A stretch of 64,000 nucleotides of DNA from Pontibacter pamirensis (GCF_010015475.1 NZ_SSNI01000001.1:186001-250000), one strand, 5' to 3'; positions 34,161 to 43,198 are shown, counted from the first letter of the stretch. Notes: generated by a model from the letters alone, not told the origin. A program made the numbers and translations.

Positions 34161-37151
34161 TTACGTCGCCAAAACAAAATATAATATAGACTGAGTGCCA
34201 TTTTTATTTTTAAACTTAATATTCCCATCCAGTTTCCTGCTAAGCGATGTAACCAGTTTCAGGCCGAATGACGGGCTCATCAGTGGGTCAAAGTCCTCTG
34301 GCAGGCCCTGTCCGTTGTCGCTTACCGTTAAAGTATACTGTATCTCGTCATGTTTTGTGAGTTCAATGCGAAGCCATCCATGGCGACCATCCGGGAAGGC
34401 ATATTTTAACGTATTGGAGACAAGTTCGTTTACGATTAACCCCAACGTAATAGCCGAGTCAATGTTTACCTTTATCTGCGGCATATCTATAGTGAGGGGA
34501 ATGCGCTTTGTGCTCACTCCGTAAGCGGCATAGAGGCTTTCGCAGATCTCCTCAAAATACTCCTCCAGGTCTATACGGTCTAAATCGGAATGCTGGTAAA
34601 GGCGCTCATGCAGAATAGACATCGAGCGCACACGGCTCCGGATAGCCTGCATCACATCCACTGCCTGCGGGTCCCGCACATGGCGTGCCTGCAGGTTGAG
34701 CATACTTATAACAATCTGCAGGTTGTTTTTTACCCGATGGTGGATTTCCTGCAGCAGCATCTCCTTTTCCCGGTTCTTGCGCTCGAGCAGGCGGGTGCGG
34801 TGGTGTACGCGCAGTTCCAGCAGCGAGTTCATCTGCACCAGGCTCCGCTCGCGCAGGCGCACAACACTCAGTACGGTAATCGCAAACACTAACAGCAACA
34901 CCGCAATAAACCATTCGCGCCGCCAGATGGGAGGCACAATAGAGAAGGTATAAGTGGCAGGGTCCGCTGCCCAGACGCCGTCGTTGTTGCGGGCCAGCAA
35001 CTCAAACGTGTAGGTACCCGGCGAAAGATTGGCATAGGTGGTAAAAGATTGGTCCACAGGCGGCGACCACTGCTCATCAAAGCCAACCAACCGGTATTTA
35101 TACCTTACCTGCTCAGGTCCTGACAGGCAGATGGCATGAAAGTCGAAAGACAGGTAATTCTGTGTGTGCGGAAGCCGCAGGTCTTGTGGCAGTCCGGTGG
35201 CGCTGTCGGTGCTGTAGCCTAGGGCCTGCCAATCAGTGGGCTTAGAATAAAGCATAACATCTGTCACCATGGCCTTCGGGTATTCTGTATTGCGGTGGTC
35301 TAATGCAGGCAGATATTGTGTCAGGCCTTTGGTGGTGCCAAACCAGATGGTGCCGTCCGATGACTGCGCCATTGCGTTCTCGCATACTTCCAGACCTCTG
35401 AATCCATTCTGGCTGGCGTAGCTTCTGTAAGTCAGCTTGCCGTTTTGCCGCAGCTGCTTCAGGTTCATTTTTAAGATGTCGCGGCTTGTAGCCACCCATA
35501 AGTTGTCTTTCTTATCGATAAATAAGCTTTTAATCGCCTCATTGGGTAAACCGTCCCTGCTTGTAAACAGTTTCGTGCCTTTATCATGCAGCATCAGGAT
35601 ACCCTGGTTAAAGCCTGCAAAATATAAGTTGCCCTTTCTGTCTTCAACAATCGACCCTACCTCTGTCAACTGTGCTTCCTCCAGTTCCGGGGGCGACACC
35701 AGTTTCCCGTCCTTCAGAATATAGATGCCGTCCTGAGTGCCTGCCCATATCCTGTTTTTGCTGTCGCGGAAAACAAAATTTGCTTTTGTCTCAGTGCCAC
35801 CTGGGGTCGGAATAGCGGTAAAAGAGCCATTGCGGAAATGTGCTAGCCCGGTGGCTGTTGCAAAAAGCATGTTGCCAGCAGTGTCGGAGATGCCCTGGAA
35901 AACCTCGGCGGAGGGCAGACCCTGAGCGGTGGTGTAGTGCAAAGCGGTGTCAGGCCTGATGAGCCACACACCGTTACTGCTGCATACCCAGGTTTCTTTG
36001 CTGCTTTTAGGGTAAATGCTGTAGATGGTTGTGCCTTTAGGCCAGGGTAGCTCAGAATGCCAGGCAGGGTTTAGTTTGTGCATGCTGCCCATCTCGCCCT
36101 CATCAGTGCCCAGCCACATGCGTCCACTGCTGTCGCGGGCAATGGCTGTAACGCGGGGTTCCGACATATTCTCAAAGTCAAAGAAGTGCACAAACCAGGG
36201 CGACTTGTACTGCTGCAAGCCATATCCGTTCGTGCCAATCCAGATGGTGCCTTCTGTATCGCTTGCCAGGGCCGTAATGCGGGGAGTGCGGAGGCCATTG
36301 CGGCGGGTAATATGTATGAATCTGTTGTCTTTATACTGAAGCAGTCCGCTGCGGAGTAAGCCTATCCACAGGTTCCCCTGGTTATCGTGGGTAATACTGG
36401 TAACAGCAGCGGCAGAAACAATGCTTGGTAAGGAGGGGCTGGTTAAGGTATGATTTGTTGCCTTGGCAAGTCCTTTATCTGTCCCAATCCACATGACGCC
36501 GTTTCTAACTATAGAAAGTGCTGTTATAGCATTGCCCGGAAGTTTGCTGTTTTCGGAGGTATAGTGGGTTAGTTTTTTGTTTTGAACTTCATAAAGCCCG
36601 CTATCTTTGGAGCCAGCCCACAGCGTGCCGTCTTTTGCATGGCTGATGGTGGTATAAGCGTTCTCCGGCAGCAAGTTGTACTTTTGAAGCTTGTCCCCGG
36701 TACGGTAGTAGACACCTGTGTTTGTAGCTAGCCAGAGGTGGCCCAGAGAGTCTTCGGATATATCATTTATCTGGCTTGCCTGTAGTCCCTGCGCTGCGCC
36801 AACCCGCTTAAAACGGGAGCCATTGTACAGCACCAGCCCGGCGTCTGAAGTCCCCACCCAAAGCTGCTGCTGGCTGTCGTGGAAAAGCTTTGTGATGTTG
36901 TGGCTGCTCAAGCCATCTTGTTTGGTGTAGGTTCGGAAGTTAATGCCATCGAAGCGGCTGAGCCCCCCGCGTGTTGCCACCCACAAGTATCCCTGGTGAT
37001 CCTGCTGAAGAGCCGTTATCTGCGACTGTGGCAAGCCCTGCTCCAGCGTCCAGCTACGGAAATTATATTGTTGAGCCAACGTGGTATGGGCAACCAAGAG
37101 CAGGCAAAAGAATAGCGTAATAAAAATGCGGATGAAGTACATCAGGGACAC
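34161..37151 (-). CDS. Propeller-sensor histidine kinase (Reg_prop, Y_Y_Y, HisKA_2)
   Basis: A 996-residue membrane sensor. A signal anchor (FIRIFITLFFCLLLVAHTTLAQ) is followed by two seven-bladed-type propellers made of repeats such as ITALQQDHQGYLWVATRGGLSRFDG and INDISEDSLGHLWLATNTGVY (to about residue 650). A Y_Y_Y domain follows (YKYRLVGFDEQWSP ... FELLARNNDGVW), then one transmembrane helix (EWFIAVLLLVFAITVLSVV), a short coiled coil, the HisKA_2 phospho-acceptor segment EIHHRVKNNLQIVISMLNLQ near residue 800 and a HATPase domain (LGLIVNELVSNTLKYAF, VSDNGQGLPEDF, GLKLVTSL). Periplasmic propellers of this kind bind glycans or other ligands. It pairs with the LytTR regulator downstream. Confidence 0.93.
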   Translation of the reverse strand: MSLMYFIRIFITLFFCLLLVAHTTLAQQYNFRSWTLEQGLPQSQITALQQDHQGYLWVATRGGLSRFDGINFRTYTKQDGLSSHNITKLFHDSQQQLWVGTSDAGLVLYNGSRFKRVGAAQGLQASQINDISEDSLGHLWLATNTGVYYRTGDKLQKYNLLPENAYTTISHAKDGTLWAGSKDSGLYEVQNKKLTHYTSENSKLPGNAITALSIVRNGVMWIGTDKGLAKATNHTLTSPSLPSIVSAAAVTSITHDNQGNLWIGLLRSGLLQYKDNRFIHITRRNGLRTPRITALASDTEGTIWIGTNGYGLQQYKSPWFVHFFDFENMSEPRVTAIARDSSGRMWLGTDEGEMGSMHKLNPAWHSELPWPKGTTIYSIYPKSSKETWVCSSNGVWLIRPDTALHYTTAQGLPSAEVFQGISDTAGNMLFATATGLAHFRNGSFTAIPTPGGTETKANFVFRDSKNRIWAGTQDGIYILKDGKLVSPPELEEAQLTEVGSIVEDRKGNLYFAGFNQGILMLHDKGTKLFTSRDGLPNEAIKSLFIDKKDNLWVATSRDILKMNLKQLRQNGKLTYRSYASQNGFRGLEVCENAMAQSSDGTIWFGTTKGLTQYLPALDHRNTEYPKAMVTDVMLYSKPTDWQALGYSTDSATGLPQDLRLPHTQNYLSFDFHAICLSGPEQVRYKYRLVGFDEQWSPPVDQSFTTYANLSPGTYTFELLARNNDGVWAADPATYTFSIVPPIWRREWFIAVLLLVFAITVLSVVRLRERSLVQMNSLLELRVHHRTRLLERKNREKEMLLQEIHHRVKNNLQIVISMLNLQARHVRDPQAVDVMQAIRSRVRSMSILHERLYQHSDLDRIDLEEYFEEICESLYAAYGVSTKRIPLTIDMPQIKVNIDSAITLGLIVNELVSNTLKYAFPDGRHGWLRIELTKHDEIQYTLTVSDNGQGLPEDFDPLMSPSFGLKLVTSLSRKLDGNIKFKNKNGTQSILYFVLAT

Positions 37152-37270
37152 ATATCATTTACCCCCTGTTGCGGCTACAGCAGGTGAATGCGCCATTTCA
37201 GAGGTTTAGGGTCTATTTCTGCTTACGTATGTTCGGGCAAAAGGTGAACGCCCAAAATAGTTTTAAAGTT

Positions 37271-38371
37271 TTAGTGAAGTGATAAAACTTCTTTGTAAAC
37301 GTCAAGTGTCTTCAGGGCAGTCTGCTCTTTTGTGAACATTAACACCCTTTCGGCAGCCTGCTGCACAAGGTGATGCCGTAAATCCGAGTCTTTTAATATA
37401 CATAACACTTTCTCCGCCATCAGGTCAGGGCGTTTGACGGGTGTTAGAAAGCCGGTTTTGCCGTCTTCCACAATCTCCGGTATGCCACCTGTGCTGGTGG
37501 CTACCACCGGTACCCGGCAGGCAAAGGCATCCAGAATGGTTGTTCCCAAGCCTTCCTTGAGTGATGTAAAAAGGAGCAGGTCCAACTCAGGGAGCACCTC
37601 GGGTACATTATTTATAAAGCCGGTGAAAATAACGTCCTGCTCCAGTCCAAGTTTTTTTGTATAGGCTTTTATCTCGTGCTCGAGCGGCCCTTTGCCTATG
37701 GCAATGTATTTTGCTTTAACGTTAGCTTCTTTTAACGCCTTGGCAGTATCCAGAAAAGTATAGTAGTCTTTGTCTTTGTCGATGGCGGAGATGTTGCCGA
37801 TAAGGGCATCGTCCGGAGCGATGCTGTAGTGCCGCCTCAGGAAGCTGGCATTTTCCTTTGTATGCTGTGCAAACCTTTCCAGGCTGATGCCATCGTATAA
37901 CACAGTGCATTTACCGGCATCTCTAACACTGGCAGCCATAACCTGGCATACCCTGGCTGACACACACAGAATGCGCTTAATGCCGCTGTAGTTATACTTA
38001 AACTGCGAAAAGGCATTCTTGCCAATTGCGAATTCGACGCGCCTGCTGAGGATAAGTGTAGCCCGGGCACCGAGCAAATGCGCCAGTACACCCATGGTAT
38101 GGGCGTTGCTGGTGTGCATGTGTATAATATCGATGCGGTGCTTGTTTGTGTAGTTCTTTATACCGTAGGCTGTAGCGAGCGGCAAAACTTTTGAAAAGGA
38201 CAAGGTAATGTGCGGAATCTGGTGCTGTAGGCAGTACTGCTCAAAGCTGGAGCCTTTTCTGCAGGCAACATGGCACTCTATAGAAAGCTTTTGCAGTTCC
38301 TCTATCAGGTACGCCGTTTGCTGCTCACCGCCGCGCCAGGTTTTCTCAGATGCCAGATGCAGTACCCGCAT
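37271..38371 (-). CDS. Family 4 glycosyltransferase
   Basis: A 366-residue GT-B glycosyltransferase acting in the cytoplasm on surface glycans or lipopolysaccharide. The N-terminal domain begins MRVLHLASEKTWRGGEQQTAYLI, the usual GG-loop start. The C-terminal nucleotide-sugar domain includes EGLGTTILDAFACRVPVVATSTGGIPEIVEDGKTGFL with the E-x7-E signature (first Glu in KEGLGTTILDAFA). It lies 3 bp after the GT2 gene and on the same strand, so they form an operon. Sugar specificity is unknown. Confidence 0.9.
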   Translation of the reverse strand: MRVLHLASEKTWRGGEQQTAYLIEELQKLSIECHVACRKGSSFEQYCLQHQIPHITLSFSKVLPLATAYGIKNYTNKHRIDIIHMHTSNAHTMGVLAHLLGARATLILSRRVEFAIGKNAFSQFKYNYSGIKRILCVSARVCQVMAASVRDAGKCTVLYDGISLERFAQHTKENASFLRRHYSIAPDDALIGNISAIDKDKDYYTFLDTAKALKEANVKAKYIAIGKGPLEHEIKAYTKKLGLEQDVIFTGFINNVPEVLPELDLLLFTSLKEGLGTTILDAFACRVPVVATSTGGIPEIVEDGKTGFLTPVKRPDLMAEKVLCILKDSDLRHHLVQQAAERVLMFTKEQTALKTLDVYKEVLSLH

Positions 38372-38374
38372 AGC

Positions 38375-39136
38375 TTAGTCTATGGTAAAATTCTCTTCCT
38401 GCATCCGCCAAATCTTGAGGTAGCGCATGTATACGCTGGTGGCAGCCAGGCTGCAGATAGTATATCCCACTTTACCGTCCAGTATGCCGAGCTTCAGAAT
38501 GTACTGGATGAAAAACCAGATAAACGGCTTTACGGCCAGATGGTACATCGTTATTTTTTTCGTGCGCTTTAACCTGTCTTTTGCCGCAAACCAGCTGTAG
38601 CTGTTCCATTTGTCTAGGTAATGTGGCAAGCTTTTGTAGGTATAATGCAGCATTTTGTGCTTCAGCCTGCCTACTTCGCCAGGTACTACCAACTCTTCGT
38701 GCACCTGCTTGTCGGAGTAGCGGCACTGGCTTTTATCGAACAGGCGCACCACCCCGTCGTTCTGCCAGCCACTGAAGCGCACCCGCTCTCCCATAAAATA
38801 GTTTTTGCGGAAAATCTTGTAGGCGGGTTGATTCGGATTGCTGTTCAGAAGCTGCTGCATCTCCTGCTGCAGGTCTTCCGGTATTCGCTCATCAGCATCC
38901 AGCATCAGCACCCACGGCTGGCTGGCCTGGTCTGTGGCCCAAGTACGCTGGGCCGAATAATTATCGAATGGCCGCTGCAGGATTTTCACAGGGTACCGCC
39001 GGGCTATGTCCAGGGTGTTGTCAGTGCTGTAAGAGTCAACTATCAGTACCTCATCGGCCCAAAGAAGCGATTCTATAGCGCCTGCTATCTGCTGCTCCTC
39101 GTTTTTACAAATGATAATGGCGCTTACTCCCGGCAT
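38375..39136 (-). CDS. Family 2 glycosyltransferase (KdtX/WaaE-like)
   Basis: A 253-residue GT-A transferase. The nucleotide-binding N-terminus is VSAIIICKNEEQQIAGAIESLLWADEVLIVDSYSTDNT, and the DxD-type metal site is MLDADERIP near residue 99. The C-terminal part has a hydrophobic helix-rich segment (AVKPFIWFFIQYILKLGILDG) that anchors the protein to the membrane. Similarity to the WaaE/KdtX lipopolysaccharide-core glucosyltransferases is the best match that I can see. The GT4 gene follows 3 bp later. Confidence 0.88.
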   Translation of the reverse strand: MPGVSAIIICKNEEQQIAGAIESLLWADEVLIVDSYSTDNTLDIARRYPVKILQRPFDNYSAQRTWATDQASQPWVLMLDADERIPEDLQQEMQQLLNSNPNQPAYKIFRKNYFMGERVRFSGWQNDGVVRLFDKSQCRYSDKQVHEELVVPGEVGRLKHKMLHYTYKSLPHYLDKWNSYSWFAAKDRLKRTKKITMYHLAVKPFIWFFIQYILKLGILDGKVGYTICSLAATSVYMRYLKIWRMQEENFTID

Positions 39137-39544
39137 AAAACGAAACTTACTTCATTTAAAGCTGTAAAAATAATATAAAGTATATCATAATTCAGAATTT
39201 GCTTTGATTAGGCCCAAGCACCTAATGAACTTTTGTAGAAGTTATTTCCTGTGCTAACAGTAAAGTAGATTCACTTTTCTTCAGCACCCCCGGCACCGCT
39301 GCACACACACACACATCGGGTTGTGAACTAACCATTCGGGGTGAGACAAAGTCTGAGGAACTTATGCTGCGGGAATGTTTCCTGGCAAATGCAGCGTTAG
39401 AAATATTTCCTGTAGCTAAAAAGCACGTATAGCTATAGCCCGGCCTTGCAACCCTGAGGCGATAACAGGGGTATGTAATTAAAATTTCTATATTTGCGTA
39501 TAAATACGCGAGAGAGGATTATATTTATTACAAAATCCAAGTAG
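39137..39544. other. Intergenic region with a CA tract and the sigma promoter
   Basis: The 408-bp divergent spacer contains a short (CA)n run around 39301-39315, a -7 promoter box (39489-39496) and a small inverted repeat overlapping the expected transcript start. No gene is seen. Confidence 0.5.
39489..39509 (+). promoter_or_regulatory. Promoter box and overlapping dyad of the ECF sigma operon
   Basis: TATATTTG (39489-39496) is a full -7 box. GCGTAT (39496-39501) and ATACGC (39504-39509) form a dyad with a 2-nt spacer right over the expected start of transcription, which could be an operator. Confidence 0.45.
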
Positions 39545-40147
39545 ATGAGCGAGAGAACAGGTAAACAACTAAGTAAAGAGGAGAAGGACGCGCGGTTCGA
39601 AGCAGAGCTGTTGCCCGTGCTTGACCCTCTGTACAACTTTGCCTACAGGCTCACCTTAGACGAAGACGACGCCAACGACCTGGTACAGGAGACCTACTTA
39701 AAGGCATACCGCTTTTTTGACTACTTCGAACAAGGAACTAATGCAAAAGCATGGCTGTTCCGAATCCTGAAGAACTCGTTCATTAATGAGTTCCGGAAGA
39801 AGAGCAAACAGCCTGCCAAAGTAGACTACAGCGAGGTAGAAGGCTATTATAATTCTGAAGACGTGGAAGGTGAGAGTGGTGTGGCAACCACTACCGATAT
39901 GCGCACCGAAAGTGTGCAGGATCTAATCGGAGATGAGGTGGCAAGTGCCCTAAATGCCTTGCCTGTCGATTTCAGAACGGTCATCATTCTTTGCGACCTG
40001 GAAGGGTTCACCTACGAGGAGATGGCCAAGATACTGGATATACCAATCGGTACTGTCCGCTCACGATTGCATCGCGCCCGGAACTCTTTAAAAGAGAAGT
40101 TGGAGAAATACGCCAAATCAATGGGTTATAATAGTAACGAAATTTAA
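39545..40147 (+). CDS. ECF-type sigma-70 factor
   Basis: A 200-residue sigma factor of a type highly conserved in Bacteroidota. Region 2: LLPVLDPLYNFAYRLTLDEDDANDLVQETYLKAYRFFDYFEQGTNAKAWLFRILKNSFINEFRK (in pieces). Region 4: LPVDFRTVIILCDLEGFTYEEMAKILDIPIGTVRSRLHRARNSLKEKL, where GTVRSRLHRAR is the recognition helix. The linker is acidic (NSEDVEGESG). The next gene encodes its zinc-finger partner, 15 bp downstream. The target regulon is not visible; in this phylum related factors serve envelope homeostasis. Confidence 0.95.
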   Translation: MSERTGKQLSKEEKDARFEAELLPVLDPLYNFAYRLTLDEDDANDLVQETYLKAYRFFDYFEQGTNAKAWLFRILKNSFINEFRKKSKQPAKVDYSEVEGYYNSEDVEGESGVATTTDMRTESVQDLIGDEVASALNALPVDFRTVIILCDLEGFTYEEMAKILDIPIGTVRSRLHRARNSLKEKLEKYAKSMGYNSNEI

Positions 40148-40162
40148 AGAGCTTGAGTGAAG

Positions 40163-40444
40163 ATGGAATCGAAAATTACAGAAGTTTATCAGAATGCACC
40201 GGTAGAGGGCAAAGAGACCGAGTGTGAGAAAGTATCTAAGTTGTTGGACCTCGTTATTGACGGAGAAGCCACTTCAGAAGATCAGCAATATTTCAAGCAC
40301 CACATCGAAGACTGCGTTTCCTGCTTCGAAAGCCATCAGAAACAAAAACTCCTCAAAGGTCTGGTTTGCGGCCACCTCAAGCGCGTGATTGTGCCGGAAA
40401 GCCTGGCACTCTCTATCAAAGCGAAGATTCAAAAAACGTTATAA
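40163..40444 (+). CDS. Zinc-finger anti-sigma factor
   Basis: A 93-residue soluble protein (start ATG 40163, two codons after a GTG). The motif HHIEDCVSCFESHQK has His-x3-Cys-x2-Cys, the ZAS zinc-binding core of anti-sigma factors of the RsrA/ChrR sort, with Cys at the N-terminal side (ETECEKVSKLLDLVIDGEATSED) as the likely fourth ligand. It lacks a transmembrane helix, so it acts in the cytoplasm and may sense redox state. It sits between the ECF sigma gene and gmk in one transcription unit. Confidence 0.85.
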   Translation: MESKITEVYQNAPVEGKETECEKVSKLLDLVIDGEATSEDQQYFKHHIEDCVSCFESHQKQKLLKGLVCGHLKRVIVPESLALSIKAKIQKTL

Positions 40445-40450
40445 CCCCTA

Positions 40451-41035
40451 ATGCAAGGTAAGATCATCATCTTTTCGGCACCTTCCGGTGCCGGCAAAAC
40501 CACTATTGTAAAGCACCTGCTTAGTATTAATCCACAATTGAGCTTTTCCATATCAGCCTGCACCCGTGATAAACGTGGCCGCTCCGAAGAGAACGGGAAA
40601 GATTATTACTTCATTACGCCGGAAGACTTCAAGATGAAAATTGGCAATGATGAATTTGTAGAGTGGGAAGAAGTATACGAAGGTGCTTTTTACGGCACGC
40701 TAAAATCTGAGATAGAGCGCATCTGGAAGAGTGGTAAGCATGTGATACTGGACGTGGATGTGAAAGGAGGCTTAAGCATAAAAAACTTTTACAAAGAGCG
40801 TGCACTTGCCATTTTCGTGAAGCCCCCTTCTATCGAGGAACTGGCAAAGCGTCTTACTGCCCGAAACACAGATTCTACCTCCAGCATCAGCAGCAGGGTT
40901 TTTAAAGCAAAGTTCGAAATGGGCTTTGAGGATCAGTTTGACAGGATAATCGTAAACGATGATCTAAACAAAGCCTGCACCGAAGCTGAAAAGCTGGTAA
41001 ACCAATTCCTGAGCGCTGAACCTGCTATTGTATGA
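40451..41035 (+). CDS. gmk: Guanylate kinase
   Basis: Cytoplasmic enzyme phosphorylating GMP to GDP. The 194 residues have the P-loop FSAPSGAGKTTIVKHLL at 8-23, the GMP-binding region (SISACTRDKRGRSEENGKDYYFI, FVEWEEVYEGAFYGT) and the lid/DVDVKG segment (VILDVDVKGGLSIK). The anti-sigma gene ends 6 bp upstream and the stop overlaps the nadD start (ATGA). Thus purine and NAD synthesis genes are placed behind an ECF sigma operon; expression may be tied to the same promoter. Confidence 0.97.
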   Translation: MQGKIIIFSAPSGAGKTTIVKHLLSINPQLSFSISACTRDKRGRSEENGKDYYFITPEDFKMKIGNDEFVEWEEVYEGAFYGTLKSEIERIWKSGKHVILDVDVKGGLSIKNFYKERALAIFVKPPSIEELAKRLTARNTDSTSSISSRVFKAKFEMGFEDQFDRIIVNDDLNKACTEAEKLVNQFLSAEPAIV

Positions 41036-41604
41036 AGGTAGGGCTCCTGTTTGGCTCTTTTAACCCCATACACATCGGCCACCTTATACTTGCCAACTAC
41101 ATGGCCACCAACACCGATTTAGATACGGTGTGGCTGGTAGTGTCGCCACAGAGCCCATTTAAGCCGAGTAACACGCTGCTGCACGAGTTCGACCGGCTGC
41201 AAATGGTGACGCTGGCGATAGAGGGTAACCCAAACCTGGGAGTTTCAAACATCGAGTTCAGCATGCCCAAACCGAGCTATACTATCGACACACTCACATA
41301 CCTGCAGGAAAAGTACCCCAGCTATGAGTTTGTGCTGATTATGGGGGAGGACAACCTGCCGCTTTTCCCGAAGTGGAAGAACGCAGACCGCATCCTGGAA
41401 TACCACCAGGTGTACGTGTACCCGCGGTCAGGTTCTGTGACCACTGAGCTGCCTGAGATGCCAAACGTGCGCTTTGTTAAAGCGCCTATTCTTGATATTT
41501 CGGCTACGTTTATACGCAAAAGCATCAAAGAAGAAAAGAGCATCCGGTATCTGGTACCCGAATCGGTTGCGGAATATATACAGGTGCACAAGCTGTATCA
41601 GTAG
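41032..41604 (+). CDS. nadD: Nicotinate-nucleotide adenylyltransferase
   Basis: Cytoplasmic enzyme joining NaMN and ATP to NaAD in NAD synthesis. The 190 residues start VGLLFGSFNPIHIGHLILANYM, which contains the HxGH nucleotidyl-transfer motif. Later come FVLIMGEDNLPLFPKWKNADRIL and the C-terminal LDISATFIRKSIKEEKSIRYLVPESVAEYI with the ISxTxIR motif. It overlaps gmk by 4 nt. A strong terminator follows (41643-41677). Confidence 0.97.
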   Translation: MKVGLLFGSFNPIHIGHLILANYMATNTDLDTVWLVVSPQSPFKPSNTLLHEFDRLQMVTLAIEGNPNLGVSNIEFSMPKPSYTIDTLTYLQEKYPSYEFVLIMGEDNLPLFPKWKNADRILEYHQVYVYPRSGSVTTELPEMPNVRFVKAPILDISATFIRKSIKEEKSIRYLVPESVAEYIQVHKLYQ

Positions 41605-41642
41605 CTTTACAAGAACAAAAGCCACAGTATAAAATATTTCAG

Positions 41643-41677
41643 AAAGCCCTGCATTGAATTTCTCAATGCAGGGCTTT
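41643..41677 (+). terminator. Terminator after nadD
   Basis: A perfect 15-bp stem (41643-41657 with 41663-41677; AAAGCCCTGCATTGA) with a 5-nt loop and TTTT at the end. Confidence 0.95.
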
Positions 41678-41826
41678 TGCTTTGCTTATACTTTGGCAAA
41701 TCAGAGCTAGCGGGTGGTAAGCGGAAAGAGCAGCAGGCCTGCCAGGAGGGATGCGGGCAATGTTAGAAGGATAACTCCCTGCTCTTATTCTTATCAAACT
41801 GACACTTTTATACGTATATCTACTCA

Positions 41827-42099
41827 ATGAAAAGATATAAAGTACTACAGGTAAGTTCGGCAGAAGCTTTTGAAACAAGCTTGAACGAATTAGCACATGC
41901 CGGCTGGAAGGTGATTACAGCTAATATGGCACCACTTTCGGAGGCCGCAGATGATGATTTTGTATACTTCGCCCTGCTGGAAAGCGCGCCAATCGAGGAA
42001 GGGTTAAAGCAGCTGATGGAAGAAAATACAGACGAGTTGGATGCCCTCAATGGTTTGGACAGCTTAGATAACGTTGGTTTAAGCCCCAGTGCTAACTAA
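41827..42099 (+). CDS. Hypothetical protein, DUF4177-like
   Basis: A 90-residue cytoplasmic protein: MKRYKVLQVSSAEAFETSLNELAHAGWKVITANM resembles the DUF4177 fold (small beta-alpha domain in which LNELAxxGWKVI is typical). The C-terminal half is acidic (EENTDELDALNGLDSLDNVGLSPSAN). Function unknown. It is a single gene, with its own perfect palindromic terminator. Confidence 0.65.
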   Translation: MKRYKVLQVSSAEAFETSLNELAHAGWKVITANMAPLSEAADDDFVYFALLESAPIEEGLKQLMEENTDELDALNGLDSLDNVGLSPSAN

Positions 42100-42126
42100 G
42101 AAGCATGCGAGGTAAAACCAATTAAT

Positions 42127-42168
42127 TTAAAAAGCCTTTTTGACGATATCGTCAAAAAGGCTTTTTAA
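42127..42168. terminator. Zero-loop palindromic terminator
   Basis: A complete 42-nt palindrome: arm 42127-42147 (TTAAAAAGCCTTTTTGACGA plus T) is the exact reverse complement of 42148-42168 with no loop. It ends in a T-run on both strands. Confidence 0.9.
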
Positions 42169-42306
42169 GTTTAGCTATCGTCGATTAATCTTCAATTTAA
42201 CTCAATTAAAAGTGGTGGCATTCGTGTTTTATAATAACATACTTATGCTTAGATTGCCATACAAGTTTAGTCCAACCAAGGCTGATTGATAAACAATTTT
42301 ATTCTT

Positions 42307-43080
42307 ATGAAAAAACTACCGGTTTACTTTAAAGCAGGTATGCTTGCGTTTCTGATGCTGTTCCAGATGTGCCAGCCTGCAGGGCAGGAAAACCCGCCGA
42401 TGGATGGCTTTAACATGGCTGCATCTGATCCGGAGGCAATAGTGATAGCCGATTCGGTGATGGCAGCACAGGGTGGCCGTGAAAGCTGGGACAACACGCG
42501 GTATATTTCCTGGAACTTCTTCGGGAACCGCAAGCTCCTCTGGGACAAGCATACGGGCAATGTGCGTGTAGAGCATGTAAAAGACGATACCAAGATTCTG
42601 GTGAACATCAATACAGGAGAGGGCAGGGTTTTTAAAGATGGAGCAGAAGTAACGCAGCCAGACTCGCTGGCAAAGTACCTGCAACAGGGCAAAGAGGCCT
42701 GGATAAACGACTCTTACTGGCTGGTGATGCCCTTCAAACTGAAGGATTCCGGGGTTACCCTGAAATACCTGGGGGAAGACACGACACAGGTGGGGCAACA
42801 GGCCGATGTGCTGCAACTGACATACGAAAATATAGGTGTTACGCCCGAGAATAAATATAAAGTATATGTAGATAAAAACACTAACCTGGTAGCGCAGTGG
42901 GCTTATTTCCGAAACGCCAGCGATTCGGTGCCAGCGTTTGTGATGCCGTGGCAGGACTACCAGTCGTACGGCCGGCTAAAACTGTCCGGAGACCGGGGCC
43001 AGGCTAAGATTACGGATATAAAGGTGCTGGAGGAAGTGCCTGAAAGCGCTTTTACTGCCTTTGAGCCGGTAAACTTATAA
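42307..43080 (+). CDS. Exported protein, DUF6503-like
   Basis: A 257-residue protein with a signal (MKKLPVYFKAGMLAFLMLFQMCQPAG) whose lipobox-like QMCQ suggests lipidation. The mature part (DSVMAAQGGRESWDNTRYISWNFFGNRKLLWDKHTGNVRVE ... WINDSYWLVMPFKLKDSGVTLKYLG) resembles LolA-type half-barrels that carry lipid, and I place it provisionally with DUF6503. The start ATG 42307 is chosen over an upstream TTA-rich extension because it gives the signal. It is a single gene, closed by a strong terminator. Confidence 0.7.
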   Translation: MKKLPVYFKAGMLAFLMLFQMCQPAGQENPPMDGFNMAASDPEAIVIADSVMAAQGGRESWDNTRYISWNFFGNRKLLWDKHTGNVRVEHVKDDTKILVNINTGEGRVFKDGAEVTQPDSLAKYLQQGKEAWINDSYWLVMPFKLKDSGVTLKYLGEDTTQVGQQADVLQLTYENIGVTPENKYKVYVDKNTNLVAQWAYFRNASDSVPAFVMPWQDYQSYGRLKLSGDRGQAKITDIKVLEEVPESAFTAFEPVNL

Positions 43081-43152
43081 GAGCAACAGGAAAGGCAGGA
43101 TGGCCTGCAAGTGCCGTCTTGTCGGTGCCGGGGCGACCTGTCCTGGTAGTGC

Positions 43153-43198
43153 AAAAATGAAAAGCCTCTCCGGGAAACCGGAGAGGCTTTTCATTTTT
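43153..43198. terminator. Strong bidirectional terminator with GAAA tetraloop
   Basis: A 21-bp perfect stem (43153-43173 with 43178-43198; core AAAAGCCTCTCCGG) capped by GAAA, a GNRA tetraloop. T-runs flank both sides. It separates the convergent 42307 and frr genes. Confidence 0.96.

Noticed and set aside
39301..39315. CA dinucleotide tract
   Set aside because: Too short to be meaningful; not in a promoter or coding start, so phase variation is unlikely.
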